The translations under genes were made by a program, and so were the position numbers. From Puniceicoccales bacterium (GTDB taxonomy: Bacteria > Verrucomicrobiota > Verrucomicrobiia > Opitutales > LL51), in assembly GCA_031259665.1 (NCBI GenBank), contig JAIRLD010000006.1:1-13343 (forward strand): a stretch of DNA of 13,343 nt, written 5' to 3'. Each line of letters begins with the position of its first letter. Position 1 is the stretch's first letter. This document shows, piece by piece, positions 6,538 to 13,343 of the stretch. The notes beneath the pieces are model-generated. The model did no database searches. It saw only the letters and a program-made list of their open reading frames with translations, and was not told the origin of the DNA.

Positions 6538-6623
6538 GATGCGATGTATGAAAAAAATATTAAAATGATATCTAGATTTCATTTTTGGTATATTCTTATT
6601 GACGACGAACTCCCTGTATCACT

Positions 6624-7841
6624 ATGATTGAAAGCATGGGTAAAGCGGATAGAAATTTCTTTTTCAAATTATATTTCCTATTGTTTTCGGGATTTGTTTC
6701 CTGGGGAAATGCTGCGGAATTGATACATTATGCGAGGGCTACAACGGATACGGCGTTTAAAATTATGATGTCCGATGTGGGGATTGCGCAGGCGCTGGTA
6801 AATAGTCTCTTTGCGGATATCAGCAAGGTTGCGGGAACCGAAATTGATCCGGTCGAGATAAAATCTGTCGGAGAGGTTACAATTCCTCTACGGGGAAAGA
6901 AAGCTAATGCGACGATGGACTACCATGGTATAACTTCAAAGGAGGATCATGTCATCGTAGAAATGCAAATGATGCACCACGATAACTTCGATAAACGGGC
7001 ACTATTCTATGCGGCTTCAACTTTCGTTAATCAAGAATTTCCAAGAAGAAGTAAGTGGCATTTGCAGATTAAAAATGTTTACGCCATTCAGTTCGTTGAT
7101 TATTCCACGGGTGATAAAAATACGGAACAATTTAGAAGGTACTATAGAATGACGGATTGTATTTCTGTGCCCAATCAAGTGATCGATGGAATTTGTCTCA
7201 TTCAGATAGAATTGGCAGGGATTCAAGAAATCGCTGACAAAATTATTCGCGGAGAACCGTTAACACCGGCGGAATGGTGGTATTATATGATCGAAAATTC
7301 GGAAAGTTTTACACAGGAACAAATTAATCAATACAAAGCATTGGGTATGCCTGGGAAAATTGAAGGTGCGTTAGAAAAATTGAGATTTGAAGGTTGGGAT
7401 GCCAAAGATAAGGACCGGTACGAGCGAGAAATTCAAGAAGTACATACTTATAATGAAGAATTGGATCGTCGTGAAAAGCTAGGAAAAGAACGAGAGTCCA
7501 TAAAAAGTTTGATAGATGGATTTCTTGATGAAAACATTCCCGAAAGGCTGCTCAAGCGAATCCGAGGACAAAATGTACAATTTTCTAGAGCACTGGTAAG
7601 GGAAGTTTGGGATGAGTATGCGGCAGAAGATCCTAATGGTGGACAAAATGAAGATACTTTAATGCCGTTCATGGGGTTTTTACGTGATCAAGGTATTTTG
7701 GAACCTGATCAAGAAGAAATGCGAGAGGAGCAATCGGAATCGGAAGAGGAATCGGAGCCAAGACGCGAAATTAGACGGAAAAAGATGCCAAGAGAAAAAG
7801 AGCAGCAGAGAAAGATGAAAAAGAAAACGGGTAAACGTTGA
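6624..7841 (+). CDS. PD-(D/E)XK nuclease family 'transposase' (PDDEXK_2/Rpn-like) with signal peptide
   Basis: 405 codons. The start may be ATG 6624 or 6636 (codon 5). Residues 6-31 look like a Sec signal peptide: a charged start, hydrophobic core 'FFFKLYFLLFSGFVSW', and a likely Ala-type cleavage near 'GNAA'. The mature part has the family pattern: 'TTDTAFKIMM' (Lys46), Asp99 in 'ATMDYHG', 'VIVEMQ' with Glu113 and Gln115, then 'KRALFYAASTFVNQE' and a 'YAIQFVDYS' strand. Family members act on DNA as recombination-promoting nucleases and are normally cytoplasmic, so export is odd. The C-terminus holds a helix with 'ALVREVWDEY' and a highly charged Glu/Arg/Lys tail of about 50 residues. The gene sits between fibre and hub genes and has no visible Shine-Dalgarno. 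Confidence 0.8.
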   Translation: MIESMGKADRNFFFKLYFLLFSGFVSWGNAAELIHYARATTDTAFKIMMSDVGIAQALVNSLFADISKVAGTEIDPVEIKSVGEVTIPLRGKKANATMDYHGITSKEDHVIVEMQMMHHDNFDKRALFYAASTFVNQEFPRRSKWHLQIKNVYAIQFVDYSTGDKNTEQFRRYYRMTDCISVPNQVIDGICLIQIELAGIQEIADKIIRGEPLTPAEWWYYMIENSESFTQEQINQYKALGMPGKIEGALEKLRFEGWDAKDKDRYEREIQEVHTYNEELDRREKLGKERESIKSLIDGFLDENIPERLLKRIRGQNVQFSRALVREVWDEYAAEDPNGGQNEDTLMPFMGFLRDQGILEPDQEEMREEQSESEEESEPRREIRRKKMPREKEQQRKMKKKTGKR

Positions 7842-7903
7842 AATAAAAACGAAATGGATAGGGAAAATTTATCGATTAAAAAACTTAAAACAAGAAAGGA
7901 TAT

Positions 7904-9652
7904 ATGGTTTGGAAATTAAAATACGAAGGCGAAGAAAAAACTCTCACCCAATGGGGAATTAATGATGTTACCCGACGATTAGGGAATCAATCGATGGATA
8001 CCGTAACCTTTAAAATACATGGGAATACAATCGACGCTCCCCTGCAATTTGTACCGCGAAAGGTTGTCCAAATTTTTCAGGATGGACAACTCTGGTTCAC
8101 GGGAATCGTAACCAAAACACCAATCTATGGCAGTGCGAAGGAGGAGTTTCACCGGTATACCCTCTCGGGCCCCTGGTGGTACCTGAATAACTTGATTTAT
8201 CAGCAGGTTTGGAAAGAGCCGCTTAATCCCAATGATGACGATAGTGCGTTGGGCGATGTCAAAAAAAGTCACCTCATCCTCGGCCAAGATGCCGAAGGTA
8301 ATGCGGTCACGATCGGTGAACAATTGGGCGACGTAATCAACTACGTCAATGCCGCCGCCGGAGAAACCGTAATCGCCCCCGCAGAAGATACCGATTTGCC
8401 CATTTATATTCCCTTCGACGAATGTAAGGATTTGTCCTGCGCAGAAGTGATTCGACGGCTACTGCGCTGGATCCCGGATGCCATTACCTTTTTTGACTAT
8501 GCGCAGACTATTCCCGTTTTACATGTCTTGCGCCGCTCCCAGTTACTACCGTTATCCCTCAACGTCGGCAATTTAAACGAATTTCATTTCGTACCCCGCT
8601 ACGATCTCCAAATCCAGGCGGTCGTTCTAAAATTTGAAAAAACTCATAAAAGTAATGGAAAGTCCTGGAAAACGGTCGAAGTCCAACGCTATCCCGATGA
8701 CGCTACAGGTATGGAATTGGGATCGCTCGTCATGACTATCGAACTCGAAGGGACCCAGTCAACCCATATTAAGCAGGATCTCGGAACGGCACTGATCCAA
8801 ATCACAGGCGAAATATGGTGGCAAAACCACCTGGCCGGCTTGGGTAATGTTTCCAATTTTACCGTGCAAAATCCAGCCCGCGAAGGCACTTTGCCCAATG
8901 AACTCGTTTCGGGATCGGTCGCCGCTTGGATGAATTGCTCGGTGGAAGAGGATATCGTAACCGCTCAAATTTCCTACGAAACAGAAGATGAAATTGTCCA
9001 TGACCGAGAAGTCGCCGTCAAAATTAATACCACCGATGCCCAGTCCAAAACTTACCGCAGCCTCGTGTCCTACGTTGGCGAAGAAACCGTTCCGGAAAAC
9101 TTGGCGGAAAATATTTACCAAAGCGTTTCTCCATTGCAGTACGAGGGTAAAATTCGACTAGTCAATGGAGAAATTTCCGGTACTTTCATCGGAAAAGTAA
9201 TCAATATTACCGACGGACGCGAAGAGTGGGAAACGATGAACGCCGTCGTGCAAACCGTGGAAGAATATCTCGATACGGGCGAAATAACAATTCTTCTCGG
9301 CCCTCCTAAACACCTCGGCCCAGATGATCTCTCGGAACTCACAAAGTCTAATCGCTATCGCTTCTCTTCACGCAATTTTCACTCCCGAAGTACGGCGGAA
9401 GCCGGCGGTAATTCCTACGTGGAACAGGGAAAATATGGCCGCGTCGAAAATACATCCTACGGTCCCGGTAAAATGAGTAAACTGTCTTTTTCCGATCCCA
9501 CTAACGCGGATCGAAAGATTTTTATCGATATCGGCGAACTGAGCGTGGACGCTACCGTTTGCCTGTGCCAGGAAGATGTCGCCGATTCGGGCGTGCTGAA
9601 GAAGCGTTACACGCTCTCCAGTGAACCCTTCGTTCCCGTCGTACCGAACTAG
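7904..9652 (+). CDS. Phage baseplate hub-like protein (gpD/gp44-type)
   Basis: 582 codons with AAAGGA three bases before the ATG. The N-terminal part ('TVTFKIHGNTIDAPLQF', 'VVQIFQDGQLWFTGIVTKTP') has the pattern of tail-hub beta domains (gpD/gp44 fold): a strand, a 'G-x-x-x-F-x-G-x-V' turn and a hydrophobic strand. A longer middle region contains 'CAEVIRRLLRWIPDAITFFDY', typical of hub proteins that reuse this domain. Near residues 463-487 stands 'ITILLGPPKHLGPDDLSEL', a segment I recall from phage proteins of Verrucomicrobiota-like genomes. In a tailed particle this would form the centre of the baseplate or tail tip, where the fibre and tube meet. It is flanked on both sides by PD-(D/E)XK genes. 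The role rests on pattern and context. Confidence 0.6.
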   Translation: MVWKLKYEGEEKTLTQWGINDVTRRLGNQSMDTVTFKIHGNTIDAPLQFVPRKVVQIFQDGQLWFTGIVTKTPIYGSAKEEFHRYTLSGPWWYLNNLIYQQVWKEPLNPNDDDSALGDVKKSHLILGQDAEGNAVTIGEQLGDVINYVNAAAGETVIAPAEDTDLPIYIPFDECKDLSCAEVIRRLLRWIPDAITFFDYAQTIPVLHVLRRSQLLPLSLNVGNLNEFHFVPRYDLQIQAVVLKFEKTHKSNGKSWKTVEVQRYPDDATGMELGSLVMTIELEGTQSTHIKQDLGTALIQITGEIWWQNHLAGLGNVSNFTVQNPAREGTLPNELVSGSVAAWMNCSVEEDIVTAQISYETEDEIVHDREVAVKINTTDAQSKTYRSLVSYVGEETVPENLAENIYQSVSPLQYEGKIRLVNGEISGTFIGKVINITDGREEWETMNAVVQTVEEYLDTGEITILLGPPKHLGPDDLSELTKSNRYRFSSRNFHSRSTAEAGGNSYVEQGKYGRVENTSYGPGKMSKLSFSDPTNADRKIFIDIGELSVDATVCLCQEDVADSGVLKKRYTLSSEPFVPVVPN

Positions 9653-9795
9653 GTAAAATATGCTGCCCATCGAAGTGGCTACTACATCCACCCACCTACT
9701 CTCCTTAGAATGATGCAATTTTTTATCCCATGCAAGCCCTAAAAATAAAAATATTTTTCTTGCCAAGATCATCTCCTAAATATTCAATTAGTGCG

Positions 9796-11121
9796 ATGAA
9801 AAAGTTTTTAATTCAGTTTTGTTTATGGTCATTATTATTTGCGGGTTCATTTTTGGAAGGAAGCTCACCGGATTCTATTTTTTTAAAAGTTCGTCCATTG
9901 GCTGAGTCCGTCCCAGAAACTGTTGAAGAAAAGTGTAAATTTCGAATTGGTAAAAGTAATGCTGATGAAGATTATAGAGAAGGCCCATTCAGTGATATTG
10001 CTGGTCCATTTTATGATTTGACTTTTCAATCAATATTTGGCCAAGATGGGACAAAAGATTGTCTTTGTAGTTTTTTAAATGCAATTTACTATCCCAAGAG
10101 TTATCCTGAAAATCTTTATATTACACAAATAGAATTTATAGGAGAAAATAAGATAATTTCGGGAGGAAAGCGGCAAGATAAGCACGGGTTATCTCAGATA
10201 CGTTTCGATGTGGCCTGTCGGTGTCATTTTCGAGACGGAGAGCAGGAAAAAACGTTCGATATCGAAATGCAAAATAGTGTTAGGAGTGATCATAGTGAAC
10301 GATTTTTTAATTACGGAATCGTACTGAAGAGTTTGGATCAGAAAGTTCCGGCAGTCGTTCTTGTTCTCTTAAATCATAAAGAAAGAAATAAGCAATGGCT
10401 TGTGGATGCGATACGAGAATCAGAAAATGCGGGAAAATGGTTAGCTGTTTGTTCTTTGGACCTAGAGAAAAATGAAAAAGATGAAGTTCTAGTGGATGAG
10501 AGCGGTAAACCGAAAATTATTTTAAAAAAGGTTATAGATGATATGCTAGAAATGGAAGAAATTGATTTACGTTCTTACGTTGAAAAAATTCTAAAAAATG
10601 AAGATGTTTTTGTTGGTGATAATAAACTTCTTTCTGCTGGGCTTGAATGGATAAAACTATTAGGTCTTTGGCATTGGGCAAAAGAAGATGAAAATGGGCG
10701 ATTCAGGGTCCCAAGTGGGGAATGTATTAGCGATCCTTGCGTACGGAAAGCCGTTGAAATCCTGAAAGATATACCGCAGGCAACCTATGAAATTGCTCGG
10801 GCACAATTCAAGGAGCAATGGGATGATCTTGCCTATGAACGGACAGAGGGTCGCAAAGAGGGTCGCGAAGAGGGTCGCGAAGAGGGTCGCGAAGAAGGTC
10901 GCAAAGAGGGTGAGATGAGGGAACGAATACGAAATTTATTGGAAAGGTATATCGATGACGAGGACTTAACAAAGCCATTGCAACGCGTTTCGGATTATTC
11001 ATTACCTGAAGATCGCGTGAAGGAAATTTGGAATGACTATAACAATATTCCATCGGATAAAACTGTGGATGATTTTATTGCCCGTTTGGAAAATAAGGTT
11101 CGTCTTTCGGAAGAAAATTGA
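9796..11121 (+). CDS. Second PD-(D/E)XK nuclease family protein with signal peptide
   Basis: 441 codons from ATG 9796. A frame opening at 9730 would put 22 extra residues before a clear signal peptide and is rejected. Residues 1-23 ('MKKFLIQFCLWSLLFAGS') form a Sec-type signal without a lipobox. The mature part contains 'FYDLTFQSIFG' (the usual Lys replaced by Gln78), 'SFLNAIYYP', Asp138 in 'IRFDVACRC', and 'FDIEMQ' with Glu157 and Gln159. These match the D...ExQ active-site arrangement of the PDDEXK_2 group. The C-terminus has an Glu-Gly-Arg repeat and a helix with 'RVKEIWNDY', also found in modified form in the first nuclease gene. Base composition is visibly more A/T-rich than the phage genes, suggesting separate origin. 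No Shine-Dalgarno. Confidence 0.8.
   Translation: MKKFLIQFCLWSLLFAGSFLEGSSPDSIFLKVRPLAESVPETVEEKCKFRIGKSNADEDYREGPFSDIAGPFYDLTFQSIFGQDGTKDCLCSFLNAIYYPKSYPENLYITQIEFIGENKIISGGKRQDKHGLSQIRFDVACRCHFRDGEQEKTFDIEMQNSVRSDHSERFFNYGIVLKSLDQKVPAVVLVLLNHKERNKQWLVDAIRESENAGKWLAVCSLDLEKNEKDEVLVDESGKPKIILKKVIDDMLEMEEIDLRSYVEKILKNEDVFVGDNKLLSAGLEWIKLLGLWHWAKEDENGRFRVPSGECISDPCVRKAVEILKDIPQATYEIARAQFKEQWDDLAYERTEGRKEGREEGREEGREEGRKEGEMRERIRNLLERYIDDEDLTKPLQRVSDYSLPEDRVKEIWNDYNNIPSDKTVDDFIARLENKVRLSEEN
10846..10911 (+). repeat. 12-bp tandem repeat encoding EGRE/EGRK
   Basis: Five and a half units of GAGGGTCGC(G/A)AA run in frame (10846, 10858, 10870, 10882, 10894, then GAGGGT). They encode alternating Glu-Gly-Arg-Glu/Lys. 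Glu-Gly-Arg runs near the C-terminus are common in PDDEXK_2 proteins. The near-identity of the units points to recent slippage. Confidence 0.9.
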
Positions 11122-11161
11122 ACGATATTTATTATTTTTAAACAAATTATACATTTAGACT

Positions 11162-11761
11162 ATGTCCACCTATACCCCATTTTTATGTCGTGTAACGCCT
11201 CATGGGACGCCATTTTTTGTACCTTTGGAGCCTTCATTGGGCGGTTTTGTGATCAACAATTTACCGGCGGAGACGCTTTGCCAGTACTATTGGCTGCTGG
11301 AATCGGTAACGATCCATTACAAATTGATCTTTAGCGGTTCGCTAGTGGTTGAAGGTAATCTTTTACTGGGCGGGATGTACGGTACGGTACCTCGACAGCG
11401 GTTACTCGCTGTGCCGAATTTTTCAGGTATAATTTTTCATTCTGCGAGTGGTGTCCAGGCGGAGGGCAATGTCGACTTTTCGACTGTCTACCTGCAGGAG
11501 AATGGCCTATATGCAGTGGATTTCGATTTTGCGATTTACGCCAAAGTGGAGACCGTAGCGGGCAGTAATTTTTTAGTTTCCTTCCAACGCAGTGTTGGTA
11601 GTAGTGGCCAGCGCAACAGTTACAAGTCCCAGGCAGTAAATTTTCTCGGAAAAAGTGTAATCGTTTATTTAAATTATAACGACCAAATTTGGAGTAGTGA
11701 TAAAATCGAGCTCGACGAATTTTCCTTAGGGGCGGTGTTTTACAATAATGATGTATCATAA
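11162..11761 (+). CDS. Unknown beta-rich protein, probably phage structural
   Basis: 199 codons, 40 bp after the second nuclease gene. The protein has no recognised motif. It is rich in aromatic and aliphatic residues in alternating strands ('GNLLLGGMYGTVPRQRLLAVPNF' in part, 'YAVDFDFAIYAKVET', 'SVIVYLNYNDQIW', 'FSLGAVFYN'), which suggests an all-beta fold. It lacks a signal peptide, membrane segment or coiled coil. In phage late operons, small beta proteins behind the hub are often tail-tip or fibre accessories, and codon use resembles the other structural genes more than the A/T-rich nuclease gene. Function is not assigned. The leader is A/T-rich with no Shine-Dalgarno. Confidence 0.5.
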   Translation: MSTYTPFLCRVTPHGTPFFVPLEPSLGGFVINNLPAETLCQYYWLLESVTIHYKLIFSGSLVVEGNLLLGGMYGTVPRQRLLAVPNFSGIIFHSASGVQAEGNVDFSTVYLQENGLYAVDFDFAIYAKVETVAGSNFLVSFQRSVGSSGQRNSYKSQAVNFLGKSVIVYLNYNDQIWSSDKIELDEFSLGAVFYNNDVS

Positions 11762-11857
11762 AGAAAAAATATGTAAAAATGCTTAATAACTCCTAAATAT
11801 ATTTGCCACCGCTACCGATAGTAGAAATGTAGACTTCAGTTTAGAAGGGAGTTTAAT

Positions 11858-11905
11858 ATGAAATCTAAATTAAAAGTAAAAACGGAGGATATGGAGTTTT
11901 GGTAA
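11858..11905 (+). CDS. Possible 15-codon leader or remnant ORF
   Basis: ATG at 11858 is preceded by AAGGGA with a seven-base gap, a better ribosome-binding site than most full-size genes here have. The product MKSKLKVKTEDMEFW ends at TAA 11905. It may be a leader peptide for the downstream gene, the broken start of a lost gene, or chance. The rest of the 200-bp gap between 11761 and 11962 is A/T-rich; I see no clear terminator or promoter. Confidence 0.2.
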   Translation: MKSKLKVKTEDMEFW

Positions 11906-11946
11906 ATTTTTTACTTATCAGGGGAAATATAACGTCTCTTTAGGCT

Positions 11947-12069
11947 AATCCCGAGGAGTTAATGACAGACGTCGTTACTGAGGCAGTCGACTGTCGAGAT
12001 TGGCTTAATCCCGAGGAGCCAATGACAATGACGGACGTTGCTGATGGAGCAATCGACTGTCGAGATTGG
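11947..12069 (+). repeat. Imperfect tandem duplication at the start of the toxin-like gene
   Basis: 'aatcccgaggag' occurs at 11947 and 12007 (60 bp apart). 'tcgactgtcgagattgg' occurs at 11987 and 12053 (66 bp apart). The six-base difference is a doubled ATGACA. Both copies include the GAGGAG ribosome-binding-like sequence and an ATG, so the duplication creates alternative start sites (11962, 12022, 12028) for the gene. Confidence 0.85.
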
Positions 12070-13343
12070 CAAGTCGAGCGGGCCAAAAAAATACTCAATG
12101 GGGTGTTGTTCGAAGCCGTCAAGCAAGGAAGTTTGAAGGGAGTAACGTTTCTCATTGAGCGTGGAGCCAATCCCACGGCTGAGAGTAAATGTAGTCGGAT
12201 ACCTTTGGAGTTCGCGGAATACCTGGCCAACAAAAATCCGGAAGAATCGGAACGGCAAGCGATTGCCGATTTTCTTCGTCATTGGGACTCGGAGCAATAC
12301 GCAATAGATGATGCGACGATTACCAATGCGGCGAGGGAGATCTGGGGATTGAATGGTGGCTTTAAATTTAATCCGGGGAAAAAAGCGGTTCAAAGTCTTT
12401 GTACATCTCAACCTAGAATGGTAGCTCCTAGGACGACGGCTGGTAGATCCGGTGCCGCAAGTATTGCTCGACCTAGGGCCGCAGGTGTTACCCCAGGGAC
12501 TGCAGTACAAAGCTCTCCGAAAACCACTGGCGAAAGCAACGAGTTTGAAAATTCTGTTAAATTGGCTAAGGAGCAGTTAGAGGCGGCGCAAAAAGAAGCC
12601 GATAGCGCTACGCAGAAAGAGCAGGAATGGCGAAACAACGGACATACGGAGTGTGAGCAATGTCAGGGGGATTTTGATCGGGCGAAATTGGCGAGAGAGC
12701 GGCTGGAGACAGCTAAAAGGGAATACGAAGCGCGTCGGAGAGAAGCCGAGGAAGCTCAAAAGAAAAAGGCAACAGAGGCTGAGACTAAAAAAGAATCGGA
12801 AATAAATTTCGGTGAAGTTGCTACAGCGGTAGGTTCCGTTGCCCTTAATTTTATACCTGGAGTGGGAGCAGTTAGGGGAGCAACGTTGGGTGCTAAGACA
12901 GTAAAGGCAGTTTTTGATGTTGGTCGAACGGCTTGGAATACTTATAAGGCCGCAAATACTGCGGTTAAGATCACCGATACCGTGCGGGGATTGAGTGCCG
13001 ATCGCAGCTCTAACAAGGAAAAACCTGTTGCTAATCAAAGTTCCAGCGGATCCGTTCCTCCTCCACAAAATCCTAAAAATAACCCCAAAGATCCCAAGGG
13101 TAAGGATAAAGATAAGCCAAAACCGATACCTCCAAAGCCACCGGAGAGGGTGATACCGACCAAAGAAATGCAGGAAACTTGTTGGGGAAAATTAAAGCAA
13201 TCTGGTGAATGGAGGCATAGTCCTCATTATTCGAAACCGACCCTAGAAAATAAAAAGACTGGACAATTCCTACAAAAATCCATAGAGAAATGGGAATTGG
13301 AAGCGTTCAATAAACGTGAGAAGCACATTGGAGTAATGAGACC
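11962..13343 (+). CDS. Polymorphic-toxin-like protein with ankyrin-like N-terminus (partial, 3' end outside window)
   Basis: 460 codons plus two bases, open to the window edge. An in-frame stop at 11941 bounds the start; ATG 11962 follows GAGGAG, with 12022 and 12028 as alternatives. Residues 8-36 hold a duplicated 'CRDW' segment. Residues 45-107 resemble ankyrin repeats ('LFEAVKQGSLKGVTFLIERGANP', cited here by position 49-71). A Pro/Ala/Thr linker (150-190) follows, then a long charged coiled coil (193-282) with one CxxC (231-234). Next come a Gly/Ala hydrophobic 'FIPGVGAVRGATLGAKTV' segment like pre-toxin regions (286-342) and a Pro/Lys linker (365-398). The C-terminal stretch 'SIEKWELEAFNKREKHIGV' with preceding 'HYSKPTLENKKTG' resembles the colicin E3-type ribonuclease end ('GELEGY...HLG'). 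Catalytic Asp and His of colicin E3 are not clearly matched. An immunity gene would be expected just downstream. Confidence 0.6.
   Translation, partial: MTDVVTEAVDCRDWLNPEEPMTMTDVADGAIDCRDWQVERAKKILNGVLFEAVKQGSLKGVTFLIERGANPTAESKCSRIPLEFAEYLANKNPEESERQAIADFLRHWDSEQYAIDDATITNAAREIWGLNGGFKFNPGKKAVQSLCTSQPRMVAPRTTAGRSGAASIARPRAAGVTPGTAVQSSPKTTGESNEFENSVKLAKEQLEAAQKEADSATQKEQEWRNNGHTECEQCQGDFDRAKLARERLETAKREYEARRREAEEAQKKKATEAETKKESEINFGEVATAVGSVALNFIPGVGAVRGATLGAKTVKAVFDVGRTAWNTYKAANTAVKITDTVRGLSADRSSNKEKPVANQSSSGSVPPPQNPKNNPKDPKGKDKDKPKPIPPKPPERVIPTKEMQETCWGKLKQSGEWRHSPHYSKPTLENKKTGQFLQKSIEKWELEAFNKREKHIGVMR

Noticed and set aside
9730..9795. Upstream start for the second nuclease-like gene
   Set aside because: It would place a 22-residue extension before a clean signal peptide beginning at ATG 9796.
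6624..11121. Insertion sequences with terminal inverted repeats around the PD-(D/E)XK genes
   Set aside because: I could not find matching inverted ends or target duplications at either gene; the 'transposase' label of this family does not require IS structure.
11331..11759. 142-codon frame on the - strand
   Set aside because: Antisense to the 11162-11761 gene; composition is rich in Arg, His and Cys without recognisable pattern, typical of a shadow frame.
11940..13068. Several - strand frames of 76-183 codons
   Set aside because: All are antisense to the long + strand frame that is open from 11962 to the window edge and has clear domain structure.

Overview
The window is a late structural region of a tailed-phage-like element (prophage, phage-derived particle or degraded remnant) in a bacterium. 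Genes that carry secreted nuclease-like proteins and a toxin-like protein are interleaved with it. Every gene I can support is on the + strand. The head genes follow the Mu order: a protease/scaffold of the gpI type, a small capsid decoration protein, a major capsid protein, then two short head-tail joining proteins. Host taxonomy cannot be fixed from this window. Most start codons lack a convincing Shine-Dalgarno and sit behind A/C-rich or A/T-rich leaders. The accessory content (PD-(D/E)XK 'transposase'-family proteins with signal peptides, an ankyrin-like toxin protein, many G/C-rich palindromic repeats) suggests a host-associated Gram-negative lineage. From memory of similar phage proteins I lean towards Verrucomicrobiota or relatives, weakly.

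Layout. 1-65: partial copy of a G/C-rich hairpin repeat. 88-4072: protease/scaffold, decoration protein, major capsid, gp36-like and gp37-like joining proteins, with a large repeat block at 2774-3084 and another at 4027-4200. 4223-4621: short tail-type protein. 4623-4698: a 76-nt element that folds completely into a perfect four-way cloverleaf. 4729-6255: tail fibre with a repeated YYT shaft, overlapped by a 47-codon coiled-coil gene (6242-6385). 6386-6537: the hairpin repeat in inverted orientation. 6624-7841: first PD-(D/E)XK protein with a signal peptide. 7904-9652: baseplate hub-like protein. 9796-11121: second PD-(D/E)XK protein with a signal peptide. 11162-11761: small unknown protein, probably virion-related. 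11962 to the end: an open reading frame truncated by the window edge, with N-terminal duplication, ankyrin-like segment, coiled coil, hydrophobic pre-toxin-like segment, Pro/Lys linker and a C-terminal region resembling a bacteriocin/polymorphic-toxin RNase.

How it fits together. The structural genes should build a capsid, its connection to a tail, and a fibre/hub adsorption apparatus. No tape measure, tail tube or sheath is visible between the head-tail joining genes and the hub, so the tail is either very unusual, encoded elsewhere, or lost. The two nuclease-like genes and the toxin-like gene look like cargo or insertions. The palindromic repeats lie directly at, or run into, the stop codons of the gene before them, which points to targeted insertion at gene ends or to a 3'-end/terminator role.
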